Positions 27,760-38,620 of a stretch of DNA of 64,000 nt are shown piece after piece. A model generated the notes under the pieces. The model did no database searches. It was given only the letters and a program-made list of their open reading frames with translations, and was not told where the DNA came from. A program made the position numbers and the translations under genes. Location: the NCBI GenBank assembly GCA_029252555.1, contig JAQXBF010000001.1:1-64000 (forward strand), given 5' to 3'. This DNA comes from Porticoccaceae bacterium (lineage in GTDB: Bacteria; Pseudomonadota; Gammaproteobacteria; Pseudomonadales; Porticoccaceae). Positions within the stretch are counted from its first letter, which is position 1. Every line of letters starts with the position of its first letter.

Positions 27760-28405
27760 CTTCTAAACCCTCTGCTGCCAAGCTAGCTTCTACTAGAAGC
27801 CTTTCGCTATCTTCATTAAAGTAATCCAAAACCTCGGAAATCTGATAAATAACAGCTCTTGGTGTAATAGTAGCACCGGTAAACTCGTCGAAGGCGCCGC
27901 CATTTTTTTTCACATCCCAGCCAGCTTTTTCTGGGTTGGTTAAAGACTTGCCGTTAAAGCGAAGTATCCAGTCGCTCTTTTTAATGTCTACTTTATCTCC
28001 CAGGCCTGGAGTTTCTTTATGCTCTACCACACGCACGCCGGCAACGCTGCCATCGAAGTTTACGCCAACAATCATGCCTATATTGCCACTGTAACCATCG
28101 GGGGTGACCGCGGGAATAATGGCGGCAACAGGTTGGCCTGCGCTACGGGCGATATGAATCACGCCGCCTTTTTTAAGGCCTAGTGCGGGCCAGAATTTTT
28201 CTGGGATTGGGTGCACATCCATTAGCAGATCGTTGTCGTGGCGCTCAATGGGAATAATTTCAAGCAAGGCGCGCTGGGCGGCCTTGCGCTCGGAATCAGC
28301 GATTCTATCCTTGGTTAGAGAATCGGTAGAGGCCAGTATTACCGCGGTGATCAGGGCAAAACTTGCAAGGAGCAGGCTATTAAAGCGAATCGATTCAAAG
28401 GTCAT
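27752..28405 (-). CDS. rnfG: Rnf electron transport complex subunit G
   Basis: 217 residues. An N-terminal membrane anchor (about 10-28) is followed by a periplasmic FMN-binding domain. The covalent flavin site is the Thr at 179 in FTGAT, the family's (S/T)GAT motif; [20 protein letters not shown] and [12 protein letters not shown] are also characteristic. It overlaps rnfD by 4 bp and rnfE by 8 bp. Confidence 0.96.
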   Translation of the reverse strand: MTFESIRFNSLLLASFALITAVILASTDSLTKDRIADSERKAAQRALLEIIPIERHDNDLLMDVHPIPEKFWPALGLKKGGVIHIARSAGQPVAAIIPAVTPDGYSGNIGMIVGVNFDGSVAGVRVVEHKETPGLGDKVDIKKSDWILRFNGKSLTNPEKAGWDVKKNGGAFDEFTGATITPRAVIYQISEVLDYFNEDSERLLVEASLAAEGLEDE

Positions 28406-29469
28406 TGGACTTCCTCCTTCTCGGTCGCCCGGCGTCGATCAATATGGCCATAGGTGCGCGGTAAGGTGTAGTTATCAATAAATGGTGCAGCAAAGTTGGC
28501 CAACAGCACAGCAAAGGCAACTGCGTCTGGGTAATTGCCCCAAGCACGAATAAGATACACCAGCCCACCGATCAGGGCGCCATAGATTAAGCGCCCGCGA
28601 TTACTTGCAGCGGAGGACACTGGGTCAGTCAAAATAAAGAAAGCACCCATCATGCTGGCACCGCTAAAGAGGTGCATCAATGCTGAGCCTGGGCTATCGG
28701 AGCTGCCTCCGTCCCAAAATAGCTCAGACATTATGGCGATAGCGGCCAACATGGCCACTGGGCCATGCCAGGTGAAAATTTTGCTACCCAGTAATATCAA
28801 ACCACCAATCAGGAAGCCGATATTGACCCACTCCCAACCTACCCCGGCAATGCCGGCTTCGCTGAAGAGTGGGTTCTGGCTATAGATTTGCTCAACTAAA
28901 AGCCCATCACTAAATTTAAAGCTATCTAGAGGTGTGGCGCCGGTAACGCCATCGGCAGGGCTGTAGCCTGCAAATACGATACTCAGTGACTCTAATATTC
29001 CGGGATGTGATACGCCTTCTGGCAGCAGTGCCAGCGGTGTAACCCAGCTAGTCATTTGTATGGGGAAGGAAATTAGCAAAACCACATAACCCACCATCGC
29101 TGGGTTAAAGGGGTTGTAGCCCAAGCCGCCATAAAGATGTTTGGCGACAACAATGGAGAATAAGCTACCCACCACCACTACCCACCAAGGGGCCAGTGGT
29201 GGCAGTGCCAGGCCTAGTAGCACGGCGGTAACAGCAGCACTGTAGTCACGCAGATAGAAACCCACGGAGCGGCCGCGCATTTGCAAAATCAGTGCTTCGG
29301 CGGCGACGGCGGTGGCAGTGGCTAGCAGAACATTAATCAGGCTGCCCCAGCCAAAGTGGTAGGTCAGTGCAAACAGCCCGGGCAATGTGGCCCATAGCAC
29401 CAGCTGCATAACCTGCGCGGTGTTCTGGGAGGCATGGGCATGGGGTGAGGTGATTTGCTTAAAGGCCAT
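28402..29469 (-). CDS. rnfD: Rnf electron transport complex subunit D
   Basis: 355-residue membrane subunit with about nine or ten helices, homologous to NqrB. The covalent FMN site is expected at T179 in DGVTGATPLDS. Other family segments: KHLYGGLGYNPFNPAMVGYV and GASMMGAFFILTDPVSS. It helps couple electron flow to ion movement across the inner membrane. Its start overlaps the rnfC stop by one base. Confidence 0.96.
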   Translation of the reverse strand: MAFKQITSPHAHASQNTAQVMQLVLWATLPGLFALTYHFGWGSLINVLLATATAVAAEALILQMRGRSVGFYLRDYSAAVTAVLLGLALPPLAPWWVVVVGSLFSIVVAKHLYGGLGYNPFNPAMVGYVVLLISFPIQMTSWVTPLALLPEGVSHPGILESLSIVFAGYSPADGVTGATPLDSFKFSDGLLVEQIYSQNPLFSEAGIAGVGWEWVNIGFLIGGLILLGSKIFTWHGPVAMLAAIAIMSELFWDGGSSDSPGSALMHLFSGASMMGAFFILTDPVSSAASNRGRLIYGALIGGLVYLIRAWGNYPDAVAFAVLLANFAAPFIDNYTLPRTYGHIDRRRATEKEEVQ

Positions 29470-31244
29470 TAGTCTACCCGCTCCCCACTCTTGTCTTTAT
29501 TCTGCTCCTGCGAGCCATGCTCTGCTATGTGTTCGGCCAATCGCGCCTCTGCCTGCTCAAGCTTTTGCTTAGAGGCCTCAACGGCGGCATTGAGAATGTT
29601 TTTTTGCTCGTCTGTTTGGCTGCTATCGGCTTCAGCTAATTTTTCTTCGGCCATTTGCACTCGCATCTCAGCACCAGCAATAGAGCGTTCAAACTTAGCT
29701 TGCTGTTGTTCTGGGCTGACTTTTTTAGCGGCCGCGCGGGCCTGTGCCGCGGCGATAATATCAGCGGCAGAACCAGCACCGGCTTTTGCTCCAGAGGCTG
29801 CCTGAGCTTTTTCTGCGGCCTCCCTGCGCGCTGCGCGTTTGGTTTCTTTATCTTTTTCCGCCTGTTCCATGCGCTGCTGGTGAAACTCAAAACGCTGGCG
29901 GGCAAGGTCAGATTTTACTTTTTCTGCCCTGGCTTTTTTTATTTCGCCTTTGCTGTTGCGATAGTACTGCACCAACGGAATGTTGCTGGGGCAGACATAG
30001 GAGCAGGCTCCACATTCAATGCAGTCGAACAGGTTATGGGCTTCAAGACGCTCATGATCCTGGGCCTGGGAGTGCCAGAACAGCTGCTGAGGCAGCAGTG
30101 ATACCGGGCAGGCTTCAGCGCACATGCCACAGCGTATACAGGGTTGAACCGGATTGTCTTCGGGTATTTCCTCGTAGCTCGGGGCCAGTATGCAATTGGT
30201 GGTTTTGACAATGGGCACATCGGCGCTGGTGAGACTAAAGCCCATCATTGGGCCACCCATCACCAGCCGGCTGCAGGCTTCGTCTTTGAATTCACTGTGA
30301 GCCAGCATATGGCTGACGGAAGTGCCAATGAGTGTTTCGTAGTTGCGATTAATGCCGCAGGCGTCACCAGTCATGGTGGTGACGCGAGATATTAAAGGCT
30401 CACCGTCAACAATGGCCCGCTTAACCGCATAGGTGGTACCTATGTTCACGCACACCATACCTATATCAGCGGGCAGCTCGCCGCTGGGAATTTCTTCACC
30501 GGTGAGTATATAAATTAATTGTTTCTCACCACCGGAGGGATATTTGGTGGGGAAGGAAACTACTGAAATACCGGTGTCCACCACATGGGGTTCCAGTGCA
30601 GCTATGGCCTCGGGTTTATTATCTTCGATACCGATCATGATATTACCGGGGTGCCCCAGTATCTGACTCAGTATGCCAATACCTTCTATAACTTCTGCGG
30701 CGCGCTCACGAATCGCTGAGTCGTCGGCCGTAATATAGGGCTCGCATTCAGTGGCATTAACAATCAGGGTGTGGATCGGGCGCTGACGGCCGGGGTTTAA
30801 TTTAACCGCAGACGGAAAACCTGCACCGCCCATACCTGCAATACCAGCCTTGGCCACAGCCTTAAGCAATGTATTGGGGGAAGCATGTTTATAGTCGGCA
30901 ATGCCTTCATGTTTTTTCCACTTGTCGCGGCCATCGCTGGTGATCTCGATGCAGGGAGCCAGCATGCCAGAGGAATGGGCAATAGGGCGGTGCTCGATCG
31001 CTGTAATGGTACCCGATGTGGGTGCATGCATGGACACAGAGACGGTGCCATTGGCCTCGGCAATAATTTGCCCTTTAAGTACTTTTTTGCCGATCTCCAC
31101 AGTGGGTTTTGCTGGAGCGCCTATATGTTGGCTCAATGGAATTAGCAGCTTGTCTGGAATCGGCAACGTACCGATAGGCAGACTGACTGACTGATGCTTA
31201 TTTTCTGGGGGGTGAACACCACCGGGAGTAACCCAAGTTTTCAT
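29469..31244 (-). CDS. rnfC: Rnf electron transport complex subunit C
   Basis: 591-residue cytoplasmic subunit that carries the FMN/NADH site and two 4Fe-4S clusters. The nucleotide region has [13 protein letters not shown] and [10 protein letters not shown]; the cluster motifs are [17 protein letters not shown] and [16 protein letters not shown]. The C-terminal 150 residues are an Ala/Lys/Glu-rich coiled-coil tail, which varies in length between species and is shorter here than in E. coli. The ATG at 31244 overlaps the rnfB stop by 4 bp. Confidence 0.96.
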   Translation of the reverse strand: MKTWVTPGGVHPPENKHQSVSLPIGTLPIPDKLLIPLSQHIGAPAKPTVEIGKKVLKGQIIAEANGTVSVSMHAPTSGTITAIEHRPIAHSSGMLAPCIEITSDGRDKWKKHEGIADYKHASPNTLLKAVAKAGIAGMGGAGFPSAVKLNPGRQRPIHTLIVNATECEPYITADDSAIRERAAEVIEGIGILSQILGHPGNIMIGIEDNKPEAIAALEPHVVDTGISVVSFPTKYPSGGEKQLIYILTGEEIPSGELPADIGMVCVNIGTTYAVKRAIVDGEPLISRVTTMTGDACGINRNYETLIGTSVSHMLAHSEFKDEACSRLVMGGPMMGFSLTSADVPIVKTTNCILAPSYEEIPEDNPVQPCIRCGMCAEACPVSLLPQQLFWHSQAQDHERLEAHNLFDCIECGACSYVCPSNIPLVQYYRNSKGEIKKARAEKVKSDLARQRFEFHQQRMEQAEKDKETKRAARREAAEKAQAASGAKAGAGSAADIIAAAQARAAAKKVSPEQQQAKFERSIAGAEMRVQMAEEKLAEADSSQTDEQKNILNAAVEASKQKLEQAEARLAEHIAEHGSQEQNKDKSGERVD

Positions 31245-31840
31245 GCTGAGGCCCTCCTGTCGCTAGCAATTAGATCTGCGGGGATCGCAGGCGCTGGCCA
31301 GTGCCATTCTTTTATACCTTCTTCTACGGGCAGCATGTCAATACAGTCTACTGGGCAAGGCTCTACGCACAGATCGCAGCCGGTGCATTCATCGGCAATC
31401 ACTGTGTGCATTAATTTTGCGGCGCCTAAAATGGCATCCACTGGGCAGGCTTGAATGCACTTGGTGCAACCAATGCATTCATCTTCGCGGATATAGGCCA
31501 CGGTTTTAGCATCGGCTTCTTCGCCGTGTTCTGCATCCAATGCTGGTGCTGGCACATCGAGTAGGTTGGCAATGGCATTGATAGTGGCCTGGCCACCGGG
31601 GGGGCATTTGTTGATGGCGTCGCCATTGGCTATAGACTCGGCGTAGGGTCGGCACCCGGGAAAACCGCATTGGCCACATTGGGTTTGCGGCAACAGCTCG
31701 TCGAGTTGCTCGACTATGGGGTCGCCTTCCACTTTAAATTTTTCTGCGGCAAAGCCAAGCAGGCCTCCAAACAGGATGCCGAGCCCGACCAGCGCAACCA
31801 GCGCAGCGAGAATAGGTTGTTGAGCAATGGCTTCGATCAT
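31241..31840 (-). CDS. rnfB: Rnf electron transport complex subunit B (ferredoxin-like)
   Basis: 199 residues. N-terminal membrane anchor (about 10-33), then a cluster-binding segment ([20 protein letters not shown]), then a two-cluster ferredoxin domain: [20 protein letters not shown] and [16 protein letters not shown]. RnfB takes or gives electrons to soluble ferredoxin and passes them to RnfC. It directly abuts rnfA. Confidence 0.96.
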   Translation of the reverse strand: MIEAIAQQPILAALVALVGLGILFGGLLGFAAEKFKVEGDPIVEQLDELLPQTQCGQCGFPGCRPYAESIANGDAINKCPPGGQATINAIANLLDVPAPALDAEHGEEADAKTVAYIREDECIGCTKCIQACPVDAILGAAKLMHTVIADECTGCDLCVEPCPVDCIDMLPVEEGIKEWHWPAPAIPADLIASDRRASA

Positions 31841-32416
31841 TTACACCAGTCCACTAAAGCCCATGAAGGCCAGTGACATGAGGCCAGCGGTAATCATGGC
31901 GATAGCTGCGCCTTCGAACGGTGCTGGAATATCAGCGGCCGCCAGTCGCTCGCGCATGGCGGAGAAAAAAATCAGTACCAGTGAGAAACCGGCGCCAGCG
32001 CCAAAGCCATACAGTGATGACTGCATAAAATTGAGGTCTTTGGAGGCGTTTTGTAATGCCACACCGAGCACGGCACAGTTGGTGGTGATCAATGGCAAAA
32101 ACACACCCAGCACGCGATACAGCAACGGGCTAGATTTTTCGATAAACATTTTAGTGAACTGCACCACTGCGGCAATCACCAGAATAAAGGAGATGGTGCG
32201 CAGATAAATCAGGCCCAGAGGCGTCAGTACCAGCACGTCGACAATGTAGCTGGCCATAGCGGTTAGGGTCAGTACAAAGGTGGTGGCGGCAGACATGCCA
32301 ATGGCCGATTCCAACTTGGTGGACACGCCCATAAACGGACACAGCCCGAGGAACTGCACCAGTACAAAGTTATTGATCAGGATAGAGCTGACCAGAATTA
32401 CTGCAAATTCTTGCAT
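31841..32416 (-). CDS. rnfA: Rnf electron transport complex subunit A
   Basis: 191-residue membrane subunit with six helices, homologous to NqrE/RsxA. Signature segments: [20 protein letters not shown] and [16 protein letters not shown], whose cysteines coordinate the intramembrane Fe-S centre with RnfE. It is the first gene of the complete, tightly overlapping rnfABCDGE operon. In other bacteria the complex pumps Na+ or H+ while passing electrons between ferredoxin and NAD, or keeps SoxR reduced. Confidence 0.97.
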   Translation of the reverse strand: MQEFAVILVSSILINNFVLVQFLGLCPFMGVSTKLESAIGMSAATTFVLTLTAMASYIVDVLVLTPLGLIYLRTISFILVIAAVVQFTKMFIEKSSPLLYRVLGVFLPLITTNCAVLGVALQNASKDLNFMQSSLYGFGAGAGFSLVLIFFSAMRERLAAADIPAPFEGAAIAMITAGLMSLAFMGFSGLV

Positions 32417-32444
32417 AGCCTACACGCATGTTGTTTAAAGGGCC

Positions 32445-32474
32445 ATTATCCTAGAATCAACTCGTTTGATTCAA
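32445..32474 (-). promoter_or_regulatory. Promoter and palindromic operator of the rnf operon
   Basis: Read on the minus strand: TTGAAT (32474-32469), 18 bases, GATAAT (32450-32445), with a predicted start about 22 bases before the rnfA ATG. A perfect inverted repeat GAATCAA-N5-TTGATTC (32472-32466 and 32460-32454) overlaps the -35 box and fills much of the spacer, placed where a repressor or activator would act. The regulator is unknown. Confidence 0.6.
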
Positions 32475-32537
32475 TAGCAATGGGGTCGGGCTTTAGCACT
32501 TTTCGATCTACCTAATAAATACTCATTGTAGCCGATG

Positions 32538-34559
32538 TTAGGTCACTCGCTGGCCTGGCTGGGCACCGGAATCTGGCTTCAATAAATAAATGCCTTTTTT
32601 GTCGCCAGCGGCAAGCACCATGCCCTCAGACATACCAAAGCGCATTTTGCGTGGCGCCAGATTGGCCACCATCACCGTCAGGCGGCCTTCCAGATCTTCG
32701 GGCTTGTAAGATGACTTAATGCCGGAGAAAACATTGCGTGTCTCGCCACCAATATCCAATGTCAGTTGCAGCAACTTTTCTGCGCCTTCTACATGGCTGG
32801 CTTTAACGATCATGGCTACACGCAGATCCACCTTGATAAAGTCATCAAAGTTAATTTCATCGGCGATAGGGTCGTCGGCTAGGGGCCCTTCCAGTTTTGG
32901 CGCTGCAGCTTGCGCTGCTTCTTCTTTGCTGGCTTCTACCATGGCGTCCACTCTGTCTTTTTCGATGCGCTGCATCAGCGGCTTAAAGGCATTAATTTTG
33001 TGCTCGGTCAGCGGCTGCTGCAGGCTGTCCCAGCTTAGCGAATCGTTTAAAAAGGCTTCGCCCTCGACGGCCATGGCTGGCAACACTGGCTTCAGATAGC
33101 CCAGTAATACGCGGAATAGGTTAATGCCCAGTGAGCAAATATCCTGCACTTCCGGCTGTTTGCCTTCTTCTTTGTTGAGCTTCCAGGGTTCTTTGGCCGC
33201 GATATATTCATTGGCGGCATCGGCCTGAGCCATAATTTCGCGAATGGCTTTAGCGTAGTCGCGGTTTTCATAATGGTTCGCAATAGCCTCAGCGGCACCG
33301 GTTACCTGCTCCCATAGGGCGGGGTTTTCGATGGCGTTGGAGAGAACGCCGTCGTTGCCATTGGCCACAAACTTGGCGCAGCGGCTGGCAATATTGACCA
33401 CTTTGCCCACTAGGTCGCTGTTTACTTTCTGCACGAAGTCTTCCAGATTCAGGTCGATATCTTCGACTGAGCAACTGAGTTTGGCCGCGTAGTAGTAGCG
33501 CAAATATTCTGGGTTTAGGTGGTCAAGATAGCAGCGGGCGTTGATAAAGGTGCCGCGGCTCTTGCTCATCTTTTTGCCATTGACGGTAACAAAACCATGC
33601 ACACAGACTTTGGTTGGGGTGCGGTAGTCGGCGCTTTTGAGCATGGCGGGCCAGAACAGGGCATGGAAGTTAACAATATCCTTGCCGATAAAATGGTACA
33701 GCTCGGTGCTTGTGTCTGCGGCCCAGTAATGGTCGAAGTTGATGCCATCGCGATCGCAGAAATTTTTAAAGGCGGCCATATAGCCGATAGGGGCATCCAG
33801 CCAGACATAAAAATACTTGCCCGGCGCATTGGGTATTTCAAAACCAAAGTAAGGTGCGTCGCGGCTGATATCCCATTCCTGCAGACCGCTATCCAGCCAT
33901 TCCCCTAGTTTGTTGGCCACTTCAGTTTGCACGGCACCACTGCGAGTCCACTCCTGCAAGAACTCAGTGAATTCTGGCAGCTTAAAGAAATAATGGGTCG
34001 ACTCTTTCTCTATGGGTGTTGCCCCAGAGATTGCTGACACCGGGTTGATCAAATCGGTGGGCGCATAGGTGGCGCCACAGACTTCACAGTTGTCGCCGTA
34101 TTGATCTTTGGCGCCACACTTGGGGCAGGTGCCTTTGATATAGCGATCGGCCAAAAACAGATTCTTTTCAGGGTCAAAGGCCTGGATGATATCTCGCTTG
34201 GCGATATGGCCATTGTCATTTAGGCGGTTGTAGATCAGCTCAGATAGCTCTCGATTCTCTTCAGAATGGGTGCTGTGGTAGTTGTCCACGCCAATCAAAA
34301 AGTCCCGGAAGTCCGCCTCGTGAATGGCGCGCATATCGGCAATATGTTGCTCGGCGCTAATACCTTTTTCATCAGCTTTAAGCATGATGGCAGTTCCGTG
34401 GGCATCATCAGCGGAAACATAGTAACATTCGTGTCCGCGCATTCGTTGGAAGCGTACCCAAACATCGGTTTGAGTGTATTCCAGAATATGACCAAGATGC
34501 AGTGCAGCATTGGCATAGGGCAGGGCGTTGGTTACCAGTATTTGGCGTTTCGATGACAT
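32538..34559 (-). CDS. metG: Methionyl-tRNA synthetase
   Basis: 673 residues. The class I active site has HLGH (HIGH-type, in [11 protein letters not shown]) and KMSKS ([11 protein letters not shown]). A zinc knuckle is visible as [18 protein letters not shown]. The C-terminal tRNA-binding (Trbp111-type) domain spans about 570-673 with [20 protein letters not shown] and [15 protein letters not shown], as in E. coli MetG homodimers. It lies divergent from apbC, the arrangement usual in gammaproteobacteria. Confidence 0.97.
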   Translation of the reverse strand: MSSKRQILVTNALPYANAALHLGHILEYTQTDVWVRFQRMRGHECYYVSADDAHGTAIMLKADEKGISAEQHIADMRAIHEADFRDFLIGVDNYHSTHSEENRELSELIYNRLNDNGHIAKRDIIQAFDPEKNLFLADRYIKGTCPKCGAKDQYGDNCEVCGATYAPTDLINPVSAISGATPIEKESTHYFFKLPEFTEFLQEWTRSGAVQTEVANKLGEWLDSGLQEWDISRDAPYFGFEIPNAPGKYFYVWLDAPIGYMAAFKNFCDRDGINFDHYWAADTSTELYHFIGKDIVNFHALFWPAMLKSADYRTPTKVCVHGFVTVNGKKMSKSRGTFINARCYLDHLNPEYLRYYYAAKLSCSVEDIDLNLEDFVQKVNSDLVGKVVNIASRCAKFVANGNDGVLSNAIENPALWEQVTGAAEAIANHYENRDYAKAIREIMAQADAANEYIAAKEPWKLNKEEGKQPEVQDICSLGINLFRVLLGYLKPVLPAMAVEGEAFLNDSLSWDSLQQPLTEHKINAFKPLMQRIEKDRVDAMVEASKEEAAQAAAPKLEGPLADDPIADEINFDDFIKVDLRVAMIVKASHVEGAEKLLQLTLDIGGETRNVFSGIKSSYKPEDLEGRLTVMVANLAPRKMRFGMSEGMVLAAGDKKGIYLLKPDSGAQPGQRVT

Positions 34560-34707
34560 GGCTTAAATTCTTTTTTTAGGCATTGTTTGCAAGGCGCAAC
34601 TATAGCGATTTTACGCCAACTTTTCACGGCCAATTGCTGCTTTAAAAGCAGGTATAGGGGCGTTTAAACAGGCATTTTGGATAAATCAGTAATTTTGGAG
34701 TGGTTTA

Positions 34708-35511
34708 GTGTTAGATCAGGTGAAATACATAGTGGCTGTCGCCTCCGGCAAAGGCGGTGTCGGCAAGTCCACCACAGCGGTTAATTTGGCTCTGGCCCTG
34801 CAAGCGGCGGGCAAGAAAGTTGGGTTATTGGATGCCGACATCTATGGCCCCAGTATCGCCATGATGCTGGGTGTGCCCGAAGGCACACGCCCCACCGCTG
34901 CAGATGAAAAACATTTTGGCCCGATAGAAGCCCATGGGCTGAAAACCATGTCTATGGCATATCTGGTGACCGATCAAACTCCAATGGCCTGGCGCGGTCC
35001 CATGGCGGCTGGTGCATTGCAACAGCTTTTGGGGCAGACCATGTGGGGCGAGTTGGATATTCTGGTAGTAGATATGCCACCGGGTACTGGTGATATTCAG
35101 TTGACTCTGGCTCAAAAGGCGCAGGTTTCCGGTGCGGTAGTGGTCACTACCCCCCAAAATATTGCTCTGCTGGATGCCAAAAAAGGCATCGAGATGTTTC
35201 TAAAAGTGAAAATTCCAGTATTGGGTATTGTTGAGAATATGGCTATGCATATTTGTTCCCAGTGCGGCCATACTGAGGCAATTTTTGGTGATGGTGGTGG
35301 TGCCGATGTGGCAGAGCAGTATGAGACTAAGCTGCTGGGTAGCCTGCCTCTGGACCGATCGATTCGTGAGAATGGCGATGCAGGTTTGCCGTCGGTGGTT
35401 GCGGATTCTGAAGGGCAGATAGCACAGCATTATGAGCAGATTGCTCAGTCGGTGATTGCTGAGTTGGAGTCTGGTGGTGCCAGTGCTGGGCCAGAGATTG
35501 TTTTCCAGTAG
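34708..35511 (+). CDS. apbC: Mrp/ApbC-type iron-sulfur cluster carrier ATPase
   Basis: 267-residue P-loop ATPase that binds and transfers 4Fe-4S clusters. The deviant Walker A is SGKGGVGKST (about 13-22); the C-terminal cluster-binding pair is CSQC (about residues 182-185). The start is a GTG at 34708 with a TTGGAG ribosome site. It lacks the N-terminal MIP18-like domain found in the longer E. coli Mrp (about 370 residues). It is divergent from metG (148 bp), as in many relatives. Confidence 0.93.
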   Translation: MLDQVKYIVAVASGKGGVGKSTTAVNLALALQAAGKKVGLLDADIYGPSIAMMLGVPEGTRPTAADEKHFGPIEAHGLKTMSMAYLVTDQTPMAWRGPMAAGALQQLLGQTMWGELDILVVDMPPGTGDIQLTLAQKAQVSGAVVVTTPQNIALLDAKKGIEMFLKVKIPVLGIVENMAMHICSQCGHTEAIFGDGGGADVAEQYETKLLGSLPLDRSIRENGDAGLPSVVADSEGQIAQHYEQIAQSVIAELESGGASAGPEIVFQ

Positions 35512-35612
35512 ATTTTTCGCTGCGCTCAAGACGACAGTATCTAATTTTCCAGGATGACAATGTATTAGCCCGAACTCAGCTTCTGTCATCCTGAGCAACG
35601 CAAAGCATCCCT
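35511..35612. repeat. Inverted pair of CTGTCATCCTGAGC-type repeats
   Basis: Directly after the apbC stop, a minus-strand copy (35511-35538, TTCGCTGCGCTCAAGACGAC core) faces a plus-strand copy (35583-35612, CTGTCATCCTGAGCAACGC). Between them CAGGATGACA (35550-35559) and TGTCATCCTG (35584-35593) form a perfect 10-bp inverted repeat. The same core recurs near 48.1 kb. It could fold as a stem at the mRNA 3' end, like REP-type elements. Confidence 0.65.
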
Positions 35613-35699
35613 TGCCGAATCACCCCAAATAGGTATCATACCGTCCCTGCAATAGTTTCTAATTTACGCACCACCAAATTTCACTTGGAGTCACCGCAA

Positions 35700-36266
35700 A
35701 TGAGTATTAAGTCAGACCATTGGATTCGCCGTATGGCCGAGCAGCAACAAATGATCGCGCCTTTTGAGTCTGGTCAGGTGCGCTATGCTGGCGAAGATCC
35801 TGTGATTTCTTACGGCACTTCAAGTTACGGCTACGATGTCCGCTGTGCCGATGAGTTCAAGGTGTTCACCAACGTCCACTCCAAGACGGTAGACCCCAAA
35901 AACTTCGACAACGACTCTTTTGTGGATATGAAAGGCGACTACTGCATTATCCCGCCCAACTCATTCGCCCTGGCGCGAACAGTTGAGTACTTTAAAATCC
36001 CTCGTTCTGTACTGACCATCTGTCTAGGCAAGTCTACCTATGCTCGCTGCGGCATTATTGTGAATGTCACGCCCTTGGAGCCGGAGTGGGAAGGTCATGT
36101 GACGCTGGAATTCTCAAACACTACTAACCTGCCAGCAAAAATTTATGCCAATGAAGGCGTGGCTCAGATGTTATTTTTTGAGTCGGACGAAGTTTGCGAT
36201 ACGTCATACGCAGATCGCGGCGGCAAGTATCAGGGCCAAACAGGCGTCACCTTACCTAAAACCTAA
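35700..36266 (+). CDS. dcd: dCTP deaminase
   Basis: 188-residue trimeric dCTP deaminase, making dUTP on the route to dTTP. Family segments: [31 protein letters not shown] (substrate loop), [19 protein letters not shown] with the catalytic Glu, and the C-terminal lid [15 protein letters not shown]. The ATG at 35700 is preferred over an in-frame TTG at 35685; a TTGGAG ribosome site lies upstream. Its end overlaps the convergent DUF3014 gene by four bases. Confidence 0.96.
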   Translation: MSIKSDHWIRRMAEQQQMIAPFESGQVRYAGEDPVISYGTSSYGYDVRCADEFKVFTNVHSKTVDPKNFDNDSFVDMKGDYCIIPPNSFALARTVEYFKIPRSVLTICLGKSTYARCGIIVNVTPLEPEWEGHVTLEFSNTTNLPAKIYANEGVAQMLFFESDEVCDTSYADRGGKYQGQTGVTLPKT

Positions 36267-37120
36267 GGGTTTAGCAGGGCATCTCTCAAGGCCGTGGCTT
36301 TCTGTTGCAGGCGCTGGGTGTTTTCTGGACCGGTGCGTAGCAGCTGTTTTTGCACTGGCAGCAAAGCTTCTAAATCTGGGTCAGCAAATTGATAGGCTAC
36401 GGAATCTCTGTTTAGCTTGATGGGTTCGACAATAATAGGTGTGGCCAAAATATTATCAATTGCCTGCAAAATAATGCCGTCCATCTGGCGAGGCCGATAA
36501 CCCATCTCTGAAAATGCGCTTTCCAATAATGGGCGGATAAAGTGGAACATCTGTGCCATAGACTTCATATCCAGGCTGGTCATAACAGCCACCGTACTGT
36601 TATAGCGCTCATAATTACCCGCATTTAACCAAATAATTTCGCCTTCCCGATGGGTGGTGAAGTTGCCCTCTGGTGCGGTGAGAGGAAATATTTTACTGAG
36701 TACAACGCCTCGAGAGAGGCCATCCACGTAACTGGCTGAGCGGCGAATTAGATCGTCAGTATTCAGCCATGTTTCTAAATCAGCTCTGTGCTTACGGAGT
36801 AGTAGTCGGTCGCGTACAAAGTCGTCACTCTGGTCTAAAGATGGCAGCTTTGGTGCTTTCATCATAGTGGTGGTTTTAGTTTCGGGCTGGACTGCAATTT
36901 CTACCTTTGGTTCAGGTATGTTGGCCTCTGGTACCATTGGGGCTGTAACTGCTGCTTCGGCCACGGCTTGCTGGGGAATGACTTCCATCATTGCCAGTTC
37001 TGCTTCATCCGATAGTTTTTGGGCCTGATATATAGCGCCACCAACAACAGCCACTGCGGCAACTGTGCCAAGGGCTAGAATGATTTGACTGGTGCCAGTT
37101 TTATTGGGTGGGCGTGCCAT
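36263..37120 (-). CDS. DUF3014 domain-containing membrane-anchored protein
   Basis: 285 residues. A short basic N-terminus and one membrane segment (about 11-29) are followed by a Pro/Glu/Val-rich periplasmic linker (to about 90) and a conserved C-terminal domain with [31 protein letters not shown]-like repeats and [20 protein letters not shown]. That domain matches my memory of the DUF3014 family. The function is unknown. It sits three bases from the DUF3108 gene, probably in one transcript. Confidence 0.75.
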   Translation of the reverse strand: MARPPNKTGTSQIILALGTVAAVAVVGGAIYQAQKLSDEAELAMMEVIPQQAVAEAAVTAPMVPEANIPEPKVEIAVQPETKTTTMMKAPKLPSLDQSDDFVRDRLLLRKHRADLETWLNTDDLIRRSASYVDGLSRGVVLSKIFPLTAPEGNFTTHREGEIIWLNAGNYERYNSTVAVMTSLDMKSMAQMFHFIRPLLESAFSEMGYRPRQMDGIILQAIDNILATPIIVEPIKLNRDSVAYQFADPDLEALLPVQKQLLRTGPENTQRLQQKATALRDALLNP

Positions 37121-37122
37121 AG

Positions 37123-37872
37123 TTATTTCTCTGTTGCAATTTTTAAGGGGACCACAGGTATGTTGCCAACCTGCCCATTAATAATTTTCATTTCATGGCT
37201 CTCACCATTTTCAATTTGCTCTAGTTGGACGGCTAAGTAACCCCAGTCGCTGGCTAACCAGATTTTAGTTGTGCGCTTTCTATCTTTCCTAATGCGTTGC
37301 ACAAGCACTGTATTTAATGGGCCAATAGCTGTTTCTAAAACGTTTTTAGAAATAATCTTATAATCATATTGTTTCAGCTTTCCCCGAGAAATAACAGGGT
37401 ATGAAAAATTCTCTTTTCCCGATTCCAAATCTCTGCGTAATTGCAGTTTATGGGTAATGATATCCATAGCGCCAGGCTGGAGTGGAACAATAGTCATTTT
37501 ATCTTTTTTTGTATATCGCAATTCCTGCTTTTGCCAATCAAAAACTTGCTGCTCTGAACGCTTTACGCCAACCAGTGATCGTTCATATTTATACTCCTGC
37601 GGAATCAGGTCAAGGGTATCGGAAATACTGAATAGCGCCTGCTCATTAATTTTTCCAAAGATGTTTTTGGCTTTTAATGTTTCTTGATACTGGCCGTTTT
37701 CAAGTTTCTCTAGCCTGTGGTTAGCTTCGATTTCCATGCCATTAAAGTTGGCGGAATAGTTGGCACTGTAGGTTTTTAGTTCGGCGGCAAATGACTGGGA
37801 TAGGAAGATAACAGCAACCAAAGCTATGACTGCGGGAAAAAAAATATTTCTTTTATTGGATATCAATATCAT
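37123..37872 (-). CDS. DUF3108 domain-containing periplasmic protein
   Basis: 249 residues with an N-terminal signal segment (about 8-28, ending SFAAEL) and a beta-rich body containing YSANYSANFNGMEIEANHRL and QHRKDRKRTTKIWLASDWGY-like strands (IRKDRKRTTKIWLASDWGYL), which resembles the DUF3108 family. In Pseudomonas a DUF3108 gene also follows purM-purN, as here. No enzymatic function is known. It was probably co-transcribed with the adjacent DUF3014 gene. Confidence 0.8.
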   Translation of the reverse strand: MILISNKRNIFFPAVIALVAVIFLSQSFAAELKTYSANYSANFNGMEIEANHRLEKLENGQYQETLKAKNIFGKINEQALFSISDTLDLIPQEYKYERSLVGVKRSEQQVFDWQKQELRYTKKDKMTIVPLQPGAMDIITHKLQLRRDLESGKENFSYPVISRGKLKQYDYKIISKNVLETAIGPLNTVLVQRIRKDRKRTTKIWLASDWGYLAVQLEQIENGESHEMKIINGQVGNIPVVPLKIATEK

Positions 37873-37939
37873 CTCTGTTCCTAACGCTGATCTTCACTAA
37901 GCCTTTTAATATCTAGCAGGATTAGAGTGCCAAAAGTAA

Positions 37940-38620
37940 TTATTGTTCAGCGCTCTCGTTAAAAATAACCCCATTCTCGGAGAGAACTTTGCCATCCAAC
38001 ACAGCCAGGCCATTTTCCATGCGCAGCCGGCCTTCACAAAACCATTGGGCGGCGGCTGGATAAATTTTGTGCTCAAACCTCAACACGCGCTCGGCCAAAC
38101 TATCTGCACTATCATTGGGTAGCACTGGCACCTGTGCTTGCAAAACTGAGGGGCCACCATCCAGTTCCGGTGTGACAAAGTGAACTGTGGCACCCGCCTT
38201 TTTATCACCAGCATCAATTGCGCGCTGATGGGTATGCAGACCTGGGTAAGCAGGGAGTAATGAGGGGTGGATATTGATCAGCTTGCCAAGAAAACGATTG
38301 ACAAATTGTGCGGTTAGGATACGCATAAAGCCAGCCAGTACAACAAGGTCTGGGGCAAAACTCTCGATTAGCTCACCCAGATTTTGCTCAAAATCTTCTC
38401 GGCTATCAAAGGCTCGATGATCAATGGCAATATTTGGAATATCTGCAGCGGCAGCTCGGTCGAGACCTTTAACGCCAGCTTTATTGCTGATTACCGCCGC
38501 CACCTGCCCTTCAAGGCTGCCATTGGCGCAGGCATCAATAAAAGATTGCAGGTTGGAACCGCCACCGGAAATTAATACCACTAGCCGCAGTTCTTTTCCT
38601 ACGGCCAGTTGTTCAGTCAT
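37940..38620 (-). CDS. purN: Phosphoribosylglycinamide formyltransferase
   Basis: 226 residues. Third step of purine synthesis, transferring a formyl group from 10-formyl-THF to GAR. The N-terminal [15 protein letters not shown] binds the ribose phosphate; the active site has [20 protein letters not shown] (Asn and His) and [11 protein letters not shown] (Asp). About 14 residues longer than E. coli PurN, partly from an N-terminal extension. The ATG overlaps the purM stop by 4 bp, the standard purM-purN coupling. Confidence 0.95.
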   Translation of the reverse strand: MTEQLAVGKELRLVVLISGGGSNLQSFIDACANGSLEGQVAAVISNKAGVKGLDRAAAADIPNIAIDHRAFDSREDFEQNLGELIESFAPDLVVLAGFMRILTAQFVNRFLGKLINIHPSLLPAYPGLHTHQRAIDAGDKKAGATVHFVTPELDGGPSVLQAQVPVLPNDSADSLAERVLRFEHKIYPAAAQWFCEGRLRMENGLAVLDGKVLSENGVIFNESAEQ

